DNA of 64,000 nt from Acidobacteriota bacterium (GCA_026393675.1 JAPKZQ010000040.1:62001-126000), one strand, 5' to 3'. Shown: positions 34,962 through 42,903, counted from the stretch's first letter. Notes: generated by a model from the letters alone, not told the origin. Numbers and translations: made by a program.

Positions 34962-35019
34962 GGGATCGCCGGGCTCCAGCCCGGCCCGAGGAAGAGCCAC
35001 GCTGGAGCGTGGCGATCCC
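34962..35019. repeat. REP-like nested hairpins between kduI-like and kduD-like genes
   Basis: A 9-bp outer stem GGGATCGCC (34962-34970) with GGCGATCCC (35011-35019) encloses two hairpins, GGGCTCCAGCCC and CCACGCTGGAGCGTGG. The structure is typical of repetitive extragenic palindromes. The sequence between the two genes (200 bases) holds nothing else clear. Confidence 0.65.
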
Positions 35020-35089
35020 GGGGAGTCTGCCTGAGGGCTTCGGCGAAGCAAGCGGGATTCGGTATTCGGGATTTGTCCGAGGAGAGACG

Positions 35090-35857
35090 ATGAGTGGCAT
35101 CGCACGACAGTTCAGCCTGGAAGGGCGCGTGGCACTGGTGACCGGAGCCGCCGGTGGTCTTGGCGCGGGGATGGCCATTGGTTTGGCCGAAGCGGGCGCT
35201 GATGTAGTCTGCCACGACCTGCTGGCGCCCGACGCCACAGCGGAGAAGGTGCGGGCGCTCGGCCGCCGCTCCGCTGCGGTCGCCGCCGACCTGAGTGACC
35301 ACACAGCCCCGGCCCGCCTCGCCGCCGACGCCGAAGCGGCGCTCGGGCCGATCGATCTGTTGGTCAACAACGCCGGCACGATTCGGCGGGCTCCCGCCGC
35401 TGATCATTCAGACGACGACTGGGACCTCGTGCTCGCCGTCGATCTATCGAGTGCGTTCCGGCTCTCGCGAGAGGTCGGACGTCGGCTGATTGCCCGGGGC
35501 GCGCCCGGGAAGATCGTCAACATCTGTTCGCTGCTGTCGTTTCAGGGTGGCATTCTGGTGCCATCGTACGCGGCGGCCAAGGGTGGCCTCGCGCAGTTGA
35601 CCAAGGCCCTGGCCAACGAGTGGGCCTCAAAGCGTATCAACGTCAACGGGATCGCGCCCGGCTACATGGCCACCGATAACACGGCGCCGCTCCGCGCCGA
35701 TCCGGTGCGCAGCCGTCAGATTCTCGACCGCATTCCAGCCGGACGATGGGGAGACCCGGCGGATGTCGCCGGCACGGCAGTCTTTCTCTGTGCGCCCGCC
35801 AGCGACTACGTCACCGGTCACATCCTGGTCGTCGACGGGGGCTGGCTGGCGCGGTAG
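35090..35857 (+). CDS. kduD: 2-deoxy-D-gluconate 3-dehydrogenase-like SDR (KduD)
   Basis: A 255-residue classical short-chain dehydrogenase. The cofactor motif is TGAAGGLGAGMA, the NNAG motif is present, and the catalytic Ser-Tyr-Lys appears in CSLLSFQGGILVPSYAAAK. The C-terminus WGDPADVAGTAVFLCAPASDYVTG is typical. In the KduI/KduD pathway this enzyme reduces 2,5-diketo-3-deoxygluconate to KDG. The neighbouring KduI-like gene supports this, but gluconate 5-dehydrogenase activity cannot be excluded. ATG 35090 has a GGAGAG site. Confidence 0.8.
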   Translation: MSGIARQFSLEGRVALVTGAAGGLGAGMAIGLAEAGADVVCHDLLAPDATAEKVRALGRRSAAVAADLSDHTAPARLAADAEAALGPIDLLVNNAGTIRRAPAADHSDDDWDLVLAVDLSSAFRLSREVGRRLIARGAPGKIVNICSLLSFQGGILVPSYAAAKGGLAQLTKALANEWASKRINVNGIAPGYMATDNTAPLRADPVRSRQILDRIPAGRWGDPADVAGTAVFLCAPASDYVTGHILVVDGGWLAR

Positions 35858-35978
35858 CTAAGTCCTTCGATTCATGAATTCGACAACAAGTTTATTCACT
35901 CAGGACTTAGTGCTGAGCGAGCATTTTTCATCGGATCGCCTCGCAAGAATACCCGACCGTCATTGCGAATCGAAGCAC
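35858..35978 (-). repeat. Dispersed structured repeat, copy C
   Basis: Third member, inverted relative to A and B. It fills exactly the gap between the kduD stop (35855-35857) and the stop of the convergent cysteine synthase gene (35978-35980). The outer 9-bp stem is CTAAGTCCT (35858-35866) with AGGACTTAG (35902-35910), perfect. It could act as a two-way terminator here, but the identity with the other copies extends well outside the hairpin. Confidence 0.82.
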
Positions 35979-37054
35979 TACGCCTGCTTCACTTGCCCGG
36001 GAAGTTCGGGACAGGCCGAACACAGTCTGCCAACCGCGCGGAATCCGAGCACCTCGATATCCGGCGACAGATAGCCTGGCTTCACCGGCTCGTCTCGCAA
36101 CAAGTCGGTGCTCAAGTATTTCTTGTTACTGTCGGAGAAGACGGTCGTAACCACCGCTGCCGGCCCCAGTTGGTTCTGGACCTTCACCGCACCGATGAAG
36201 TTCGCGCCGGAGGAAATCCCAACCGCCAGCCCGATGTGCGCAAGCTTCTGCGCCAGCAGGATGGCGTCGCCATCCGACGATTCGACGATGGCATCAAGCT
36301 CGTTGAGTTTGACGATGGCCGGGATGAACTCGTCCGAGATGCCCTGGATGCGATGGTGCCCCACCTTGTGACCCGTTGACATCGTGGGTGATTCCGCCGA
36401 CTCCAGCGGGTGAATCCGCACATCCGGCTTCTGTGATCGCAGGAATCGTCCGACGCCCATCACCGTGCCGCCCGTGCCCACGCCGGCGACGAACGCGTCG
36501 GGCGTAAGGCCTTCGAGCTGCAACTGTCCCCAGATCTCTGGCCCCGTCGTCATCATGTGCGCCTCGACGTTGGCCTCGTTGGCAAACTGGCATGGCAGAA
36601 ACACGTGTTTCTCGCGCGCCGCCAGCTCCTCCGACATCCGGATGCTGCCAAGAAAGCCCCCCTGGGTCCGACTGACCAGGACAATCGACGCGCCGAAGCT
36701 CGAAATCAGTGAGAGACGCTCCGCACTCATCCAATCGGGTATGAAGATCGTGACTGGATGCCCGAGCGCGCGGCCAATCGCGGAGAACGAGATGCCCGTG
36801 TTGCCGCTGGTGGCCTCGGCGATCATGTCGCCCGGGTGAATCGCGCCGTTCTCGTACGCACGCCGAAGCACGTGCAGCGCCATCCGATCCTTGATGCTGC
36901 CGGTGAGGTTCACCTGTTCGTACTTCGCGTACAGCACGCGCGGCGCCCCGCGGTAGGTAAAGTCGATGGCGAGCAACGGTGTATTGCCGATGATTCGTTC
37001 GAGCGCGTTGAACTTCTTGAGCATCGCCGGGGCAAGTGTTGTGGTGGTCAGCAT
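35978..37054 (-). CDS. Cysteine synthase-like PLP enzyme (fold type II)
   Basis: A 358-residue PLP-dependent beta-elimination enzyme. The Schiff-base lysine is in [11 protein letters not shown], the phosphate/substrate loop is [12 protein letters not shown], and [15 protein letters not shown] binds the PLP phosphate. The end carries CSACP, a short Cys pair not found in ordinary CysK. The family makes cysteine from O-acetylserine and sulfide, or cystathionine. An N-terminal extension of ~15 residues precedes the usual start. No cysE is nearby. The gene is convergent with kduD, with repeat copy C between. Confidence 0.88.
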   Translation of the reverse strand: MLTTTTLAPAMLKKFNALERIIGNTPLLAIDFTYRGAPRVLYAKYEQVNLTGSIKDRMALHVLRRAYENGAIHPGDMIAEATSGNTGISFSAIGRALGHPVTIFIPDWMSAERLSLISSFGASIVLVSRTQGGFLGSIRMSEELAAREKHVFLPCQFANEANVEAHMMTTGPEIWGQLQLEGLTPDAFVAGVGTGGTVMGVGRFLRSQKPDVRIHPLESAESPTMSTGHKVGHHRIQGISDEFIPAIVKLNELDAIVESSDGDAILLAQKLAHIGLAVGISSGANFIGAVKVQNQLGPAAVVTTVFSDSNKKYLSTDLLRDEPVKPGYLSPDIEVLGFRAVGRLCSACPELPGQVKQA

Positions 37055-37201
37055 GTGTGCGTCGGAAATGAATCGGGGCGGCCAGGGGGACGCTGCCGCA
37101 ATCAGCGCGGCGCCCAGATCTTATAACGAACTGCCGTTGAGACACACGCGGGCGCGATGAATCCTCGCCTGACAAGAAGGCTTGCCAGAGTTCTGGTGGA
37201 G

Positions 37202-37301
37202 CCCCGGGCCTTCAGACCCGGGGTGGCCGAAGGTACCGAAGGACTGCTCGGATCCCGCCCGTCCGCCTGTGTGTACGTGTGGCGTCGGGTCTGAAGACCC
37301 G
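37202..37301. repeat. Two REP-like palindromes before tRNA-Glu
   Basis: Units CCCCGGG/CCCGGGG (37202-37223) and CGGGTC/GACCCG (37286-37301) contain the related cores TTCAGACCCG and GGTCTGAAGACC in inverted order. They lie in the 364-base gap between the cysteine synthase and tRNA-Glu. The rest of the gap shows no gene. Confidence 0.55.
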
Positions 37302-37418
37302 GCCTCCATTCGGACAGACCCGCGATCAGCGCATTGCGAACCGGTGAGGCGTTCTGGTACTATTTGTTGTTCGTCATTCGTGCGTGGTGCACGCCGTGGC
37401 GTACTCGCCTTCCAAGTC

Positions 37419-37493
37419 GTCCCCATCGTCCAGGGGTTAGGACGTGGCCCTTTCAAGGCCGAAACCCGGGTTCGAATCCCGGTGGGGACGCCA
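37419..37493 (+). tRNA. tRNA-Glu (anticodon UUC), attachment target of the element
   Basis: A complete 75-base cloverleaf with CCA. The acceptor stem GTCCCCA/TGGGGAC is perfect, the anticodon loop CTTTCAA carries TTC, and the T arm is CCGGG-TTCGAAT-CCCGG. The final 17 bases are repeated at 58882-58898, so the element entered at the 3' end and left this gene intact. It is a predicted MnmA substrate. Confidence 0.96.
37477..37493 (+). other. attL core of the element
   Basis: The 17-base sequence TCCCGGTGGGGACGCCA, part of tRNA-Glu, is identical to 58882-58898. Flanking bases differ at once on both sides (A and T here, G and C there), which fixes the core length. Confidence 0.88.
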
Positions 37494-37545
37494 TCGATTT
37501 TGCACTCACGGAAGTCTACGGAATTGTGATGGTCGCCTGATCGGT

Positions 37546-37683
37546 ATGGCGCGAACGAACATCCATCTGAACCGCTGGATCGAGCGGAAGGCGCCGTCCA
37601 AGGCGGACCGCCCCGAGGCGCCCGCGAAGGCGAAACCCGCGCCCGCCCCGCTCAAGGCCGACGACGCCCACTCGAAAGTCTAG
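37546..37683 (+). CDS. Small Ala/Pro/Lys-rich protein at the left end of the element (uncertain)
   Basis: A 45-residue open frame (MARTNIHLNRWIERKAPSKA, then an Ala/Pro/Lys-rich end) just inside attL. No clear ribosome site precedes ATG 37546. In the excised circle this frame would follow directly after the end of the serine recombinase. It may be a real small gene or a chance frame. Confidence 0.3.
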   Translation: MARTNIHLNRWIERKAPSKADRPEAPAKAKPAPAPLKADDAHSKV

Positions 37684-37694
37684 GTGCCGGGCGA

Positions 37695-38306
37695 CTACCT
37701 GGATAGAAACTCAGCAATCTTCAGTGCGAGAAGGTGGCCTCCGCCCGCCTCTAGCACGTGGCGAATCGACTGGAGGCAGTCCGCGACGATTGAACGCTTG
37801 GGCGTCGGGTTTGATAGTTGCGCGGCGATCGTGTTGACATCGCTCTCGACCGACTGTCGACCATCGCCTGGTAGATCGAGGTGACTGAGGGCTGTCCGGA
37901 TCTCACTCAGGAGTGCCTGAACAGCCGGCGCATCAGAAGCGCCCATCGTGAACGTCTGCACGCTGTCTCTGCTTCCCTGCTGGATCTGCGAGTGCTCCAT
38001 CCGTTCGACGTTGATGATGTTGACTGGTGGGAAGTACGTCGTCGCCGTGCCCGGCTCAGACACGGCGCGTTCGTACTCGCAAATACCTTCGTGAGTAATC
38101 CCCATGTTGTGGCCGAACGCCACACATTCGATAAGGCGTTCCGCGGTCAGATACTGGACGACGGCTTCCAGGCGGTCGTCGGTCCAACCGAGCTCGGAGC
38201 CGATTTCCCTCTCGTCGATCGCCTCGTCTGAGGCACCATCGGTCCGATTGTAGATGGCCTCGAGGAACGCAAATCGGTCCGCTTTCTTCCTGTCAATCGG
38301 CTCCAT
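37695..38306 (-). CDS. Winged-helix-like protein with IQQGS motif (leftward gene of the element)
   Basis: A 203-residue protein with a strong ribosome site (AGGAGG) before ATG 38306. Residues ~1-75 (DRFAFLEAIYNRTDGASDEA, IGSELGWTDDRLEAVVQYL) look like a winged helix that would read DNA. A linker then carries INVERMEHSQIQQGSRDSVQ, a short motif shared by several uncharacterised proteins, some linked to abortive infection. The C-terminal ~80 residues are helical. It runs opposite to the main cassette, where temperate elements usually keep their repressor or superinfection genes. I do not recognise the family. Confidence 0.7.
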   Translation of the reverse strand: MEPIDRKKADRFAFLEAIYNRTDGASDEAIDEREIGSELGWTDDRLEAVVQYLTAERLIECVAFGHNMGITHEGICEYERAVSEPGTATTYFPPVNIINVERMEHSQIQQGSRDSVQTFTMGASDAPAVQALLSEIRTALSHLDLPGDGRQSVESDVNTIAAQLSNPTPKRSIVADCLQSIRHVLEAGGGHLLALKIAEFLSR

Positions 38307-38548
38307 GATTCCTCCTGGCGGCTCCCCGCAGAGTGGGGGCGTTTCTTGAGTAGGGGGCAGGTACATCTTCCCGCGGGCAAACCGGTCGTGTACGCCCTAC
38401 TAGCCAGCGCTTCCCGCGCCCTTGGAGCCTACCCAGTCGTCGGTCCGCCCAGCGTCCGATAACTTTCCATTCTCAGCCTCAACGACAGCGACGCGCGCCC
38501 GGGCCGCTCAGCGCCCCGTAGAAGCGTCGAGCGATCGAAGGGCTCTAT

Positions 38549-38938
38549 TCATCGACCCGCGTCAGAAGTCTCGCCAGCCGACAGGAGCGTGTCAGCGCGG
38601 GGGTGTTTCGGTGAATCCTGCGCCAGTGGGTTATCGAGGAAGCCGGGCGAGTCGTCCAGTAGCAGCCAGGCGCCGAGGGGATTCGCGTCGGTGATGCCGA
38701 ACCGCCCCGAGTCGTTCTCTGTGTCCGCACCGCGGAGCCGCGCTTGGTCGAGTCGCAGATTGAGGCGACGCGCGATGCGTGCCTCAATCGCCGGCGCCGC
38801 CTGATCGTCCTTGGCGTCGTCGCGCCGTTCCCAGTCCGGACGCAGGCCAACGAGCTCGCCCTTCGTCTTCGACCAGGGACTCACAAACCCCATCATTCCC
38901 CCGTGCCACACGACTTCGAAGTTCGGCATCGGTCTCAT
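38549..38938 (-). CDS. Hypothetical protein of the element
   Basis: A 129-residue frame starting near a CGGAG site. The sequence (FEVVWHGGMMGFVSPWSKTK, later GAWLLLDDSPGFLDNPLAQD) shows no motif I can name. Codon use is ordinary for the element and no competing gene is better on the other strand, so it is more likely real than not. It may be transcribed with the winged-helix gene to its left, 242 bases away. Confidence 0.5.
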   Translation of the reverse strand: MRPMPNFEVVWHGGMMGFVSPWSKTKGELVGLRPDWERRDDAKDDQAAPAIEARIARRLNLRLDQARLRGADTENDSGRFGITDANPLGAWLLLDDSPGFLDNPLAQDSPKHPRADTLLSAGETSDAGR

Positions 38939-39078
38939 CTCCGAGCGGCATTATCGCACCGGTGCCAGCGCGACAGTGAGAACGAGATTGACTGTTCCCA
39001 CCGCCGGTCGCTTCTGCTGGCGCTACTATGTGCCGTGCGGGAAGTCTGACCGCGAGTGCCCCTGCGAGGAGGTGGCCG

Positions 39079-39612
39079 GTGAGGGTTTCAACGCGCCTGA
39101 TAGCGGTAGCTGCGGCGGTTCTTGTTCTGGCCGGGGCTTTTGGCCTCCGAGCGGCGTTGCTGGAACAGGAAAGGGACCGGGTGCAGCAAGAGAAATACCA
39201 GAAGATGCGGGACGACTTGGCGTTTTCTCAAGCGCTCGATCGCATAGCAGAGGAGGATGCAATCAGGGCGGGCAGGCAGCGACGCGTCCCGGCGCTCGTC
39301 GAGAGGACGCCCGATACATTGTCGATGCCATGCACTCCAGCGGCGTGGGTTCAAGTTGTTGGAGAGAGCAGCGTCGTGAGCATCGGTGTCGGATTGACCG
39401 CGAGCGTGTTCCTGCTCCTGCGTCGACTGGTGAGGCGATTTGCGTGGTGGCGCATCTTGACCGGGGCGGCTCTCGCGCTGGCTTTCGTCTTCCTGTGGTG
39501 CGCCGCCGCCGAGACCAAGGTGGGCCCGTTCTCGCACGCCCAATGGCGCCTGCTCGGCTGCGTCGCGATGCTGGCCGCTGGCGGGTTGGCCTGGCGGGCC
39601 AGGTGGAAGTGA
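39079..39612 (+). CDS. Hypothetical four-helix membrane protein
   Basis: A 177-residue protein starting at GTG 39079, with a perfect AGGAGG 6 bases upstream. The hydrophobic segments are LIAVAAAVLVLAGAFGL, VVSIGVGLTASVFLLL, ILTGAALALAFVFLWCAA and LLGCVAMLAAGGLAW. A charged stretch with a likely coil (QERDRVQQEKYQKMRDDLAF) follows the first. An element-borne membrane protein might act in exclusion or lysis; the sequence gives no direct sign of either. A longer frame upstream has no ribosome site. Confidence 0.6.
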   Translation: MRVSTRLIAVAAAVLVLAGAFGLRAALLEQERDRVQQEKYQKMRDDLAFSQALDRIAEEDAIRAGRQRRVPALVERTPDTLSMPCTPAAWVQVVGESSVVSIGVGLTASVFLLLRRLVRRFAWWRILTGAALALAFVFLWCAAAETKVGPFSHAQWRLLGCVAMLAAGGLAWRARWK

Positions 39613-39745
39613 CCGAGCGCGCCGGATATGCACTTCACAAAGGCAGGAGCGCCGCCCGGGCAACGGGCGAACCAGAAGAGCACCCTGATTCCGGTAGACG
39701 CGGCGGTCGCCGGCAACCCGCGTGAATCGCGGTCACAATAGGGTG

Positions 39746-39774
39746 TTGACACGCGTATGCGTTTAGAATACAAT
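39746..39774 (+). promoter_or_regulatory. Strong sigma70-type promoter, probably leaderless
   Basis: TTGACA (39746-39751), 17-base spacer, TACAAT (39769-39774): a perfect -35, consensus spacing and a near-perfect -10. The predicted start site falls at about 39781, next to the ATG at 39782, so the CopG-like mRNA would have almost no leader. The spacer holds an ACGC-GTAT-GCGT inverted repeat that could be an operator. Confidence 0.8.
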
Positions 39775-39781
39775 CTCATAT

Positions 39782-39970
39782 ATGCCGCCTACCCGAACAG
39801 TTACCACAATCCGACTCGACGAGGAGCTGCTCGAGGGACTACAGCTCGTCCACAAGCGCGATGGGGTTCCGCCCTCTGAGCAGGTGCGGCGAGCGATTCG
39901 AATGTGGCTGGAGTCGAAAGGTGTCATGAAGTCGGAGCGCCCGCGGGCTGTCACCCGCAAGCGCCCCTAA
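39782..39970 (+). CDS. Ribbon-helix-helix (CopG/Arc-type) regulator
   Basis: A 62-residue DNA-binding protein. The N-terminal strand TVTTIRLDEELLEGL is the DNA-contacting ribbon, and helices follow in PSEQVRRAIRMWLESKG. The basic tail (SERPRAVTRKRP) adds DNA contacts. No ribosome site fits upstream because the promoter lies directly before the ATG. It probably represses its own promoter or the cassette downstream. It is the first gene of the rightward block. Confidence 0.82.
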   Translation: MPPTRTVTTIRLDEELLEGLQLVHKRDGVPPSEQVRRAIRMWLESKGVMKSERPRAVTRKRP

Positions 39971-40051
39971 ACCGTCAACCTGCGATACCAGGCCGACGAT
40001 CTGCTGGCTATTCTACCAGCGTCCCGCCGGCCTCCGACCCTGGAGGCACCG

Positions 40052-40429
40052 ATGAAGCAGAACCAGTCTACACGGAAGGCGCCGGTCGCGCGAAAGCGCC
40101 CGTCGGTCGACGCGTTGGTCGATCGCGTTCTACAGAAGGCGCTCACGTACAGCAACCTCACCGAACTGGCGGAACTCGAGTTTGAGGCCGTCGAACAGCA
40201 CTGCCTCGCCATCCGGGACGCGGCGTCGGCGAAGGCCGGGCAGCTCACGAGCAAGCATGCCAACGCGCTGGAGCACCGGCTGAGGGATGCCCTGGGCTCG
40301 GACGAACTGCGGGGCGTATTCGTCAGCTATCAGATGACCCAAGCGGAAGTGAAGTTCGCCGGAGAAGACGCGGCGTACGCGATTGGCCTGGCGGTCGGGC
40401 GCTGTGTCGCGGCGGGCGGTGCCCGATGA
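40052..40429 (+). CDS. Hypothetical protein of the element
   Basis: A 125-residue protein with a good ribosome site (GGAGG before ATG 40052). A basic N-terminus (KQNQSTRKAPVARKRPSVDA) leads to helical segments (VLQKALTYSNLTELAELEFE). No family recognised. The stop overlaps the next start by 4 bases (ATGA), so the two proteins are made together. Confidence 0.7.
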   Translation: MKQNQSTRKAPVARKRPSVDALVDRVLQKALTYSNLTELAELEFEAVEQHCLAIRDAASAKAGQLTSKHANALEHRLRDALGSDELRGVFVSYQMTQAEVKFAGEDAAYAIGLAVGRCVAAGGAR

Positions 40430-40959
40430 GCGCTAGTGTCCTTCGTTTCCCAGCCCTCGAAGACCGCGCCCGCATCGTTGCCGCGCGAGCCTCTGGAAGC
40501 GCGTTGGGGCTGTCGCCAACGGAGGCGGGGCTTGTCGCGCAGTTCCGTGCTCTGCCGGCACACGTCCAGCCCCTGATGGTCAACGTAATGCTGGAGACGT
40601 TCGACAAGTTCATGTGCGAGCCGGCCCCTCCGCCCGCTCTCAGTTGGGACGAGCCGTACCGCGAGTCGCAGAGGCAGGCGGTTGAAGCCTTGCGCCAGCG
40701 CCACCACCCGACCCCGCAGACCCCCGTTCCCGGTCCAGACTCGCCCGATGGAGTGTCCGCCCGTGCGTTAGCTCGACTTCACGCCGTGGGCCTGTTCACA
40801 CTGGGGGACCTTGCGCGCTTCAGGAAACACGAACTTGGGCGCTCCGTGAAGTATCTCAACATGAACGCCGCCGACAAGCTGGAGCGGTGGTTCCAGGCGG
40901 CCGGGCTCACGTGGCGCGACGACACGGTTTCGAGCGAAGCGAAAGGCGGCGCGTCATGA
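40426..40959 (+). CDS. Protein with RNA-polymerase alpha-CTD-like C-terminus
   Basis: A 177-residue protein. The last ~55 residues (ARLHAVGLFTLGDLARFRKH, then AADKLERWFQAAGLTW) follow the helix pattern of the RNA polymerase alpha C-terminal domain, a helix-hairpin-helix DNA- and factor-binding fold. The N-terminal half has no name I can give. It overlaps its neighbours by 4 bases on both sides and precedes the tyrosine recombinase. It might act in recombination accessory binding or transcription control; both are inferences. Confidence 0.65.
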   Translation: MSASVLRFPALEDRARIVAARASGSALGLSPTEAGLVAQFRALPAHVQPLMVNVMLETFDKFMCEPAPPPALSWDEPYRESQRQAVEALRQRHHPTPQTPVPGPDSPDGVSARALARLHAVGLFTLGDLARFRKHELGRSVKYLNMNAADKLERWFQAAGLTWRDDTVSSEAKGGAS

Positions 40960-41987
40960 ACACCGCTCCCGCCCTCGCTGTCCCACGGCCGGAGCTCCTG
41001 TCGCCGGCGCTGATGTTCGGCGACCAGCGCCAGCGCAACGCGCGCAGCATCCTGGAGGCCTGGCGGGCCGGCAAGTCGCCCCACACGATGCGAAGCTACG
41101 AGCACGACCTTGAGGCCTTCGCCCGGTTCCTCTCGGCGGGCCTGGACATCGCCCCGTCGCTCACGGTCGAGGCTGCGCTCGATCGACTCTTCCAACAGGA
41201 CAGCGCGAGCGCGCACGGGATCGTTCTGAATTTCCGCGGGTCGCTCCTGGCTGCCAACCTCGCGCCAGCAACGATCAACCGGGCGCTTGCAACTCTCCGC
41301 TCTGTCTCGAAACTCGCTCGCATGCTTGGCGTGGTTCAGGGCGGTTGGATCATCGAGGTTCCGGGCGTGAAGGCCGAACGTCGCCGCGACACGCGCGGGC
41401 CGGCGGTGGAGGACGTGAGACGGATGCTTGAGGCGACGGCCGCCGACACCGAGACGGAGACACGCGACCACGCGATCGTCGCGACGCTGTTCTGCTTGGG
41501 CCTCCGGGTTTCGGAACTGTGCGGACTCAATCTCGAAGAGACGGACCTCGCGCGAGGCACCACCTGGATCCGCGGTAAGGGTCGACGCGAGCGCGAGCTC
41601 GTGCCCCTGCCAGAGACCGTCGTCGCGGCGCTGCGCCGGTATCTGGCGCACCGCGGCGCCGTTGGCCAGGGGCCGCTGTTTCTCAGCCGATCGCATCGGC
41701 CCGGGATCGGCGGCACTAAGAGGCTCCACGCGCGATCGGTGCTGCGCCTGGTCACTGACCTTGGGGAGCGCGTCGGCGTGCGCGTGTGGTGTCACGCGCT
41801 GAGGCACACAGCGATTACAACGGCCGTCGCACGCGGCGCTGCGGCCGGTCTTCGCCTTGACCAGGTGCGCGCCTACAGCCGACACAAGACGGTCGCCACG
41901 TTGATCGGGTATGTCGACGAACACGACCGGGCCGGCGTTCAACGGCAGATTACCGACGTCGTCGCGGCGGCGCTTGCGGCGGCGTGA
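40956..41987 (+). CDS. Tyrosine recombinase (XerC/D-like integrase)
   Basis: A 343-residue recombinase beginning at ATG 40956, which overlaps the previous stop. The N-terminal SAM-like DNA-binding domain includes SPHTMRSYEHDLEAFARFL. The catalytic set is complete: R184 (GLRVSEL), a lysine in the beta hairpin (RGKGRRERELVPLP), H280-x2-R283 (HALRHTAIT), H310 (YSRHKTVATLIGY) and Y319. It cuts and rejoins DNA through a 3'-phosphotyrosine. It is paired with an excisionase-like HTH gene just downstream. Its relation to the element's attachment site is unclear because a serine recombinase gene actually contains attR. Confidence 0.93.
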   Translation: MNTAPALAVPRPELLSPALMFGDQRQRNARSILEAWRAGKSPHTMRSYEHDLEAFARFLSAGLDIAPSLTVEAALDRLFQQDSASAHGIVLNFRGSLLAANLAPATINRALATLRSVSKLARMLGVVQGGWIIEVPGVKAERRRDTRGPAVEDVRRMLEATAADTETETRDHAIVATLFCLGLRVSELCGLNLEETDLARGTTWIRGKGRRERELVPLPETVVAALRRYLAHRGAVGQGPLFLSRSHRPGIGGTKRLHARSVLRLVTDLGERVGVRVWCHALRHTAITTAVARGAAAGLRLDQVRAYSRHKTVATLIGYVDEHDRAGVQRQITDVVAAALAAA

Positions 41988-42053
41988 AGGTTGAGACGGA
42001 GAACGGCGCCTATCGGTCCCACGGTGACGCCGCGAAGAATGGCGAGGCAGTAA

Positions 42054-42251
42054 ATGAACCCGATCGCGCCGCTCTACTACACGCCGCAGGAGGCCGCGCT
42101 CGTGCTGGGCGTGCCAGTGCGGACCATCTACTCGATGATCGCCTCCGGGCGGTTGGCCGTGAAGCGCATCGGCAAGACCGGGCGCACCTACCGTATTCCA
42201 CGTCGGGACGTGGATCCGCCCGAGACGATGCGATTTCGGAAGGGAACATGA
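42054..42251 (+). CDS. Excisionase-like helix-turn-helix protein
   Basis: A 65-residue DNA-binding protein of the MerR/Xis-like HTH_17 type. It reads LYYTPQEAALVLGVPVRTIY, then ASGRLAVKRIGKTGRTYRIP: helix-turn-helix followed by a wing. Such proteins act as excisionases or small regulators. It starts 67 bases after the tyrosine recombinase stop on the same strand, the classic int-xis neighbour position. Confidence 0.85.
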   Translation: MNPIAPLYYTPQEAALVLGVPVRTIYSMIASGRLAVKRIGKTGRTYRIPRRDVDPPETMRFRKGT

Positions 42252-42285
42252 GCCACGGCGCGCCCGTCGCCCGAGAGGGAAACAC

Positions 42286-42798
42286 GTGACAGAGCATGCC
42301 ATCCAGATCCGAGCAATGGAACTGCGCGATCGCCTGGCGCCCCTCCTGGACGGCCGGGTGTTCCACATGACGCCAGGCGATCGTCTGCCAGTCATTCGAC
42401 AGGATGGGCGGATTCGAGCGAACCACGATGGGGCCCTCGGTAACACGTATCCACAATCGAGGCTCAGTGTCGGGCGAAGGAGGGGCTACGTCTGCCTCTT
42501 CGATTTCAGGGGCCAGTCGGAAACGGCCATTCAGAGGGGTCTCGGCTGCTTCTTGCCGAGAGGGGACACGATCGCCGTTCTCTTCGTCGCGCCAGCGGTG
42601 TACCCGCAACTCGTCCTATGGAACGATATCCGGTCAATCGATCTGGTGCCGTTTCGAATTCCGGAGGTCGAATGTTGGTTTCCGACTGACCTCCCCTTTT
42701 CAGCGATCGAGGAGTCCCTTCTCGTGACGGTGCTCCGAGAGCCGGATCCGCTCGCGGAGGCGTTGAAAGCGTCGAACGAGCCGACGCCGTCGAAGTAG
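42286..42798 (+). CDS. Possible ADP-ribosyltransferase-fold protein (DarT-like N-terminus)
   Basis: A 170-residue protein starting at GTG 42286 after GAGAGGGA. Residues ~25-45 give VFHMTPGDRLPVIRQDGRIR, the H-x-T-x4-L-x2-I-x3-G pattern seen at the NAD site of DarT-like and related ADP-ribosyltransferases. A later Glu-rich stretch (AIEESLLVTVLREPD) could hold a catalytic acid. The similarity is to a short pattern only, so the fold is an inference. It lies between the excisionase-like gene and an HTH gene, a place where elements often keep anti-host or defence genes. Confidence 0.6.
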   Translation: MTEHAIQIRAMELRDRLAPLLDGRVFHMTPGDRLPVIRQDGRIRANHDGALGNTYPQSRLSVGRRRGYVCLFDFRGQSETAIQRGLGCFLPRGDTIAVLFVAPAVYPQLVLWNDIRSIDLVPFRIPEVECWFPTDLPFSAIEESLLVTVLREPDPLAEALKASNEPTPSK

Positions 42799-42903
42799 AA
42801 TTCACTCGCCGCCTAGCGCCGGCCTCATGAACCGGCGCGAACGCCAGTCCCTCGCTGGTCGGCGGCGACTTTTCTTCCCGAGGGAGCATCAGGCGAGGGC
42901 ACG

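Noticed and set aside
41984-42289. A 101-codon frame overlapping the excisionase-like gene
   Set aside because: The 65-residue HTH protein in the other frame has a recognisable fold; this frame is Arg/Ala-rich without motifs.
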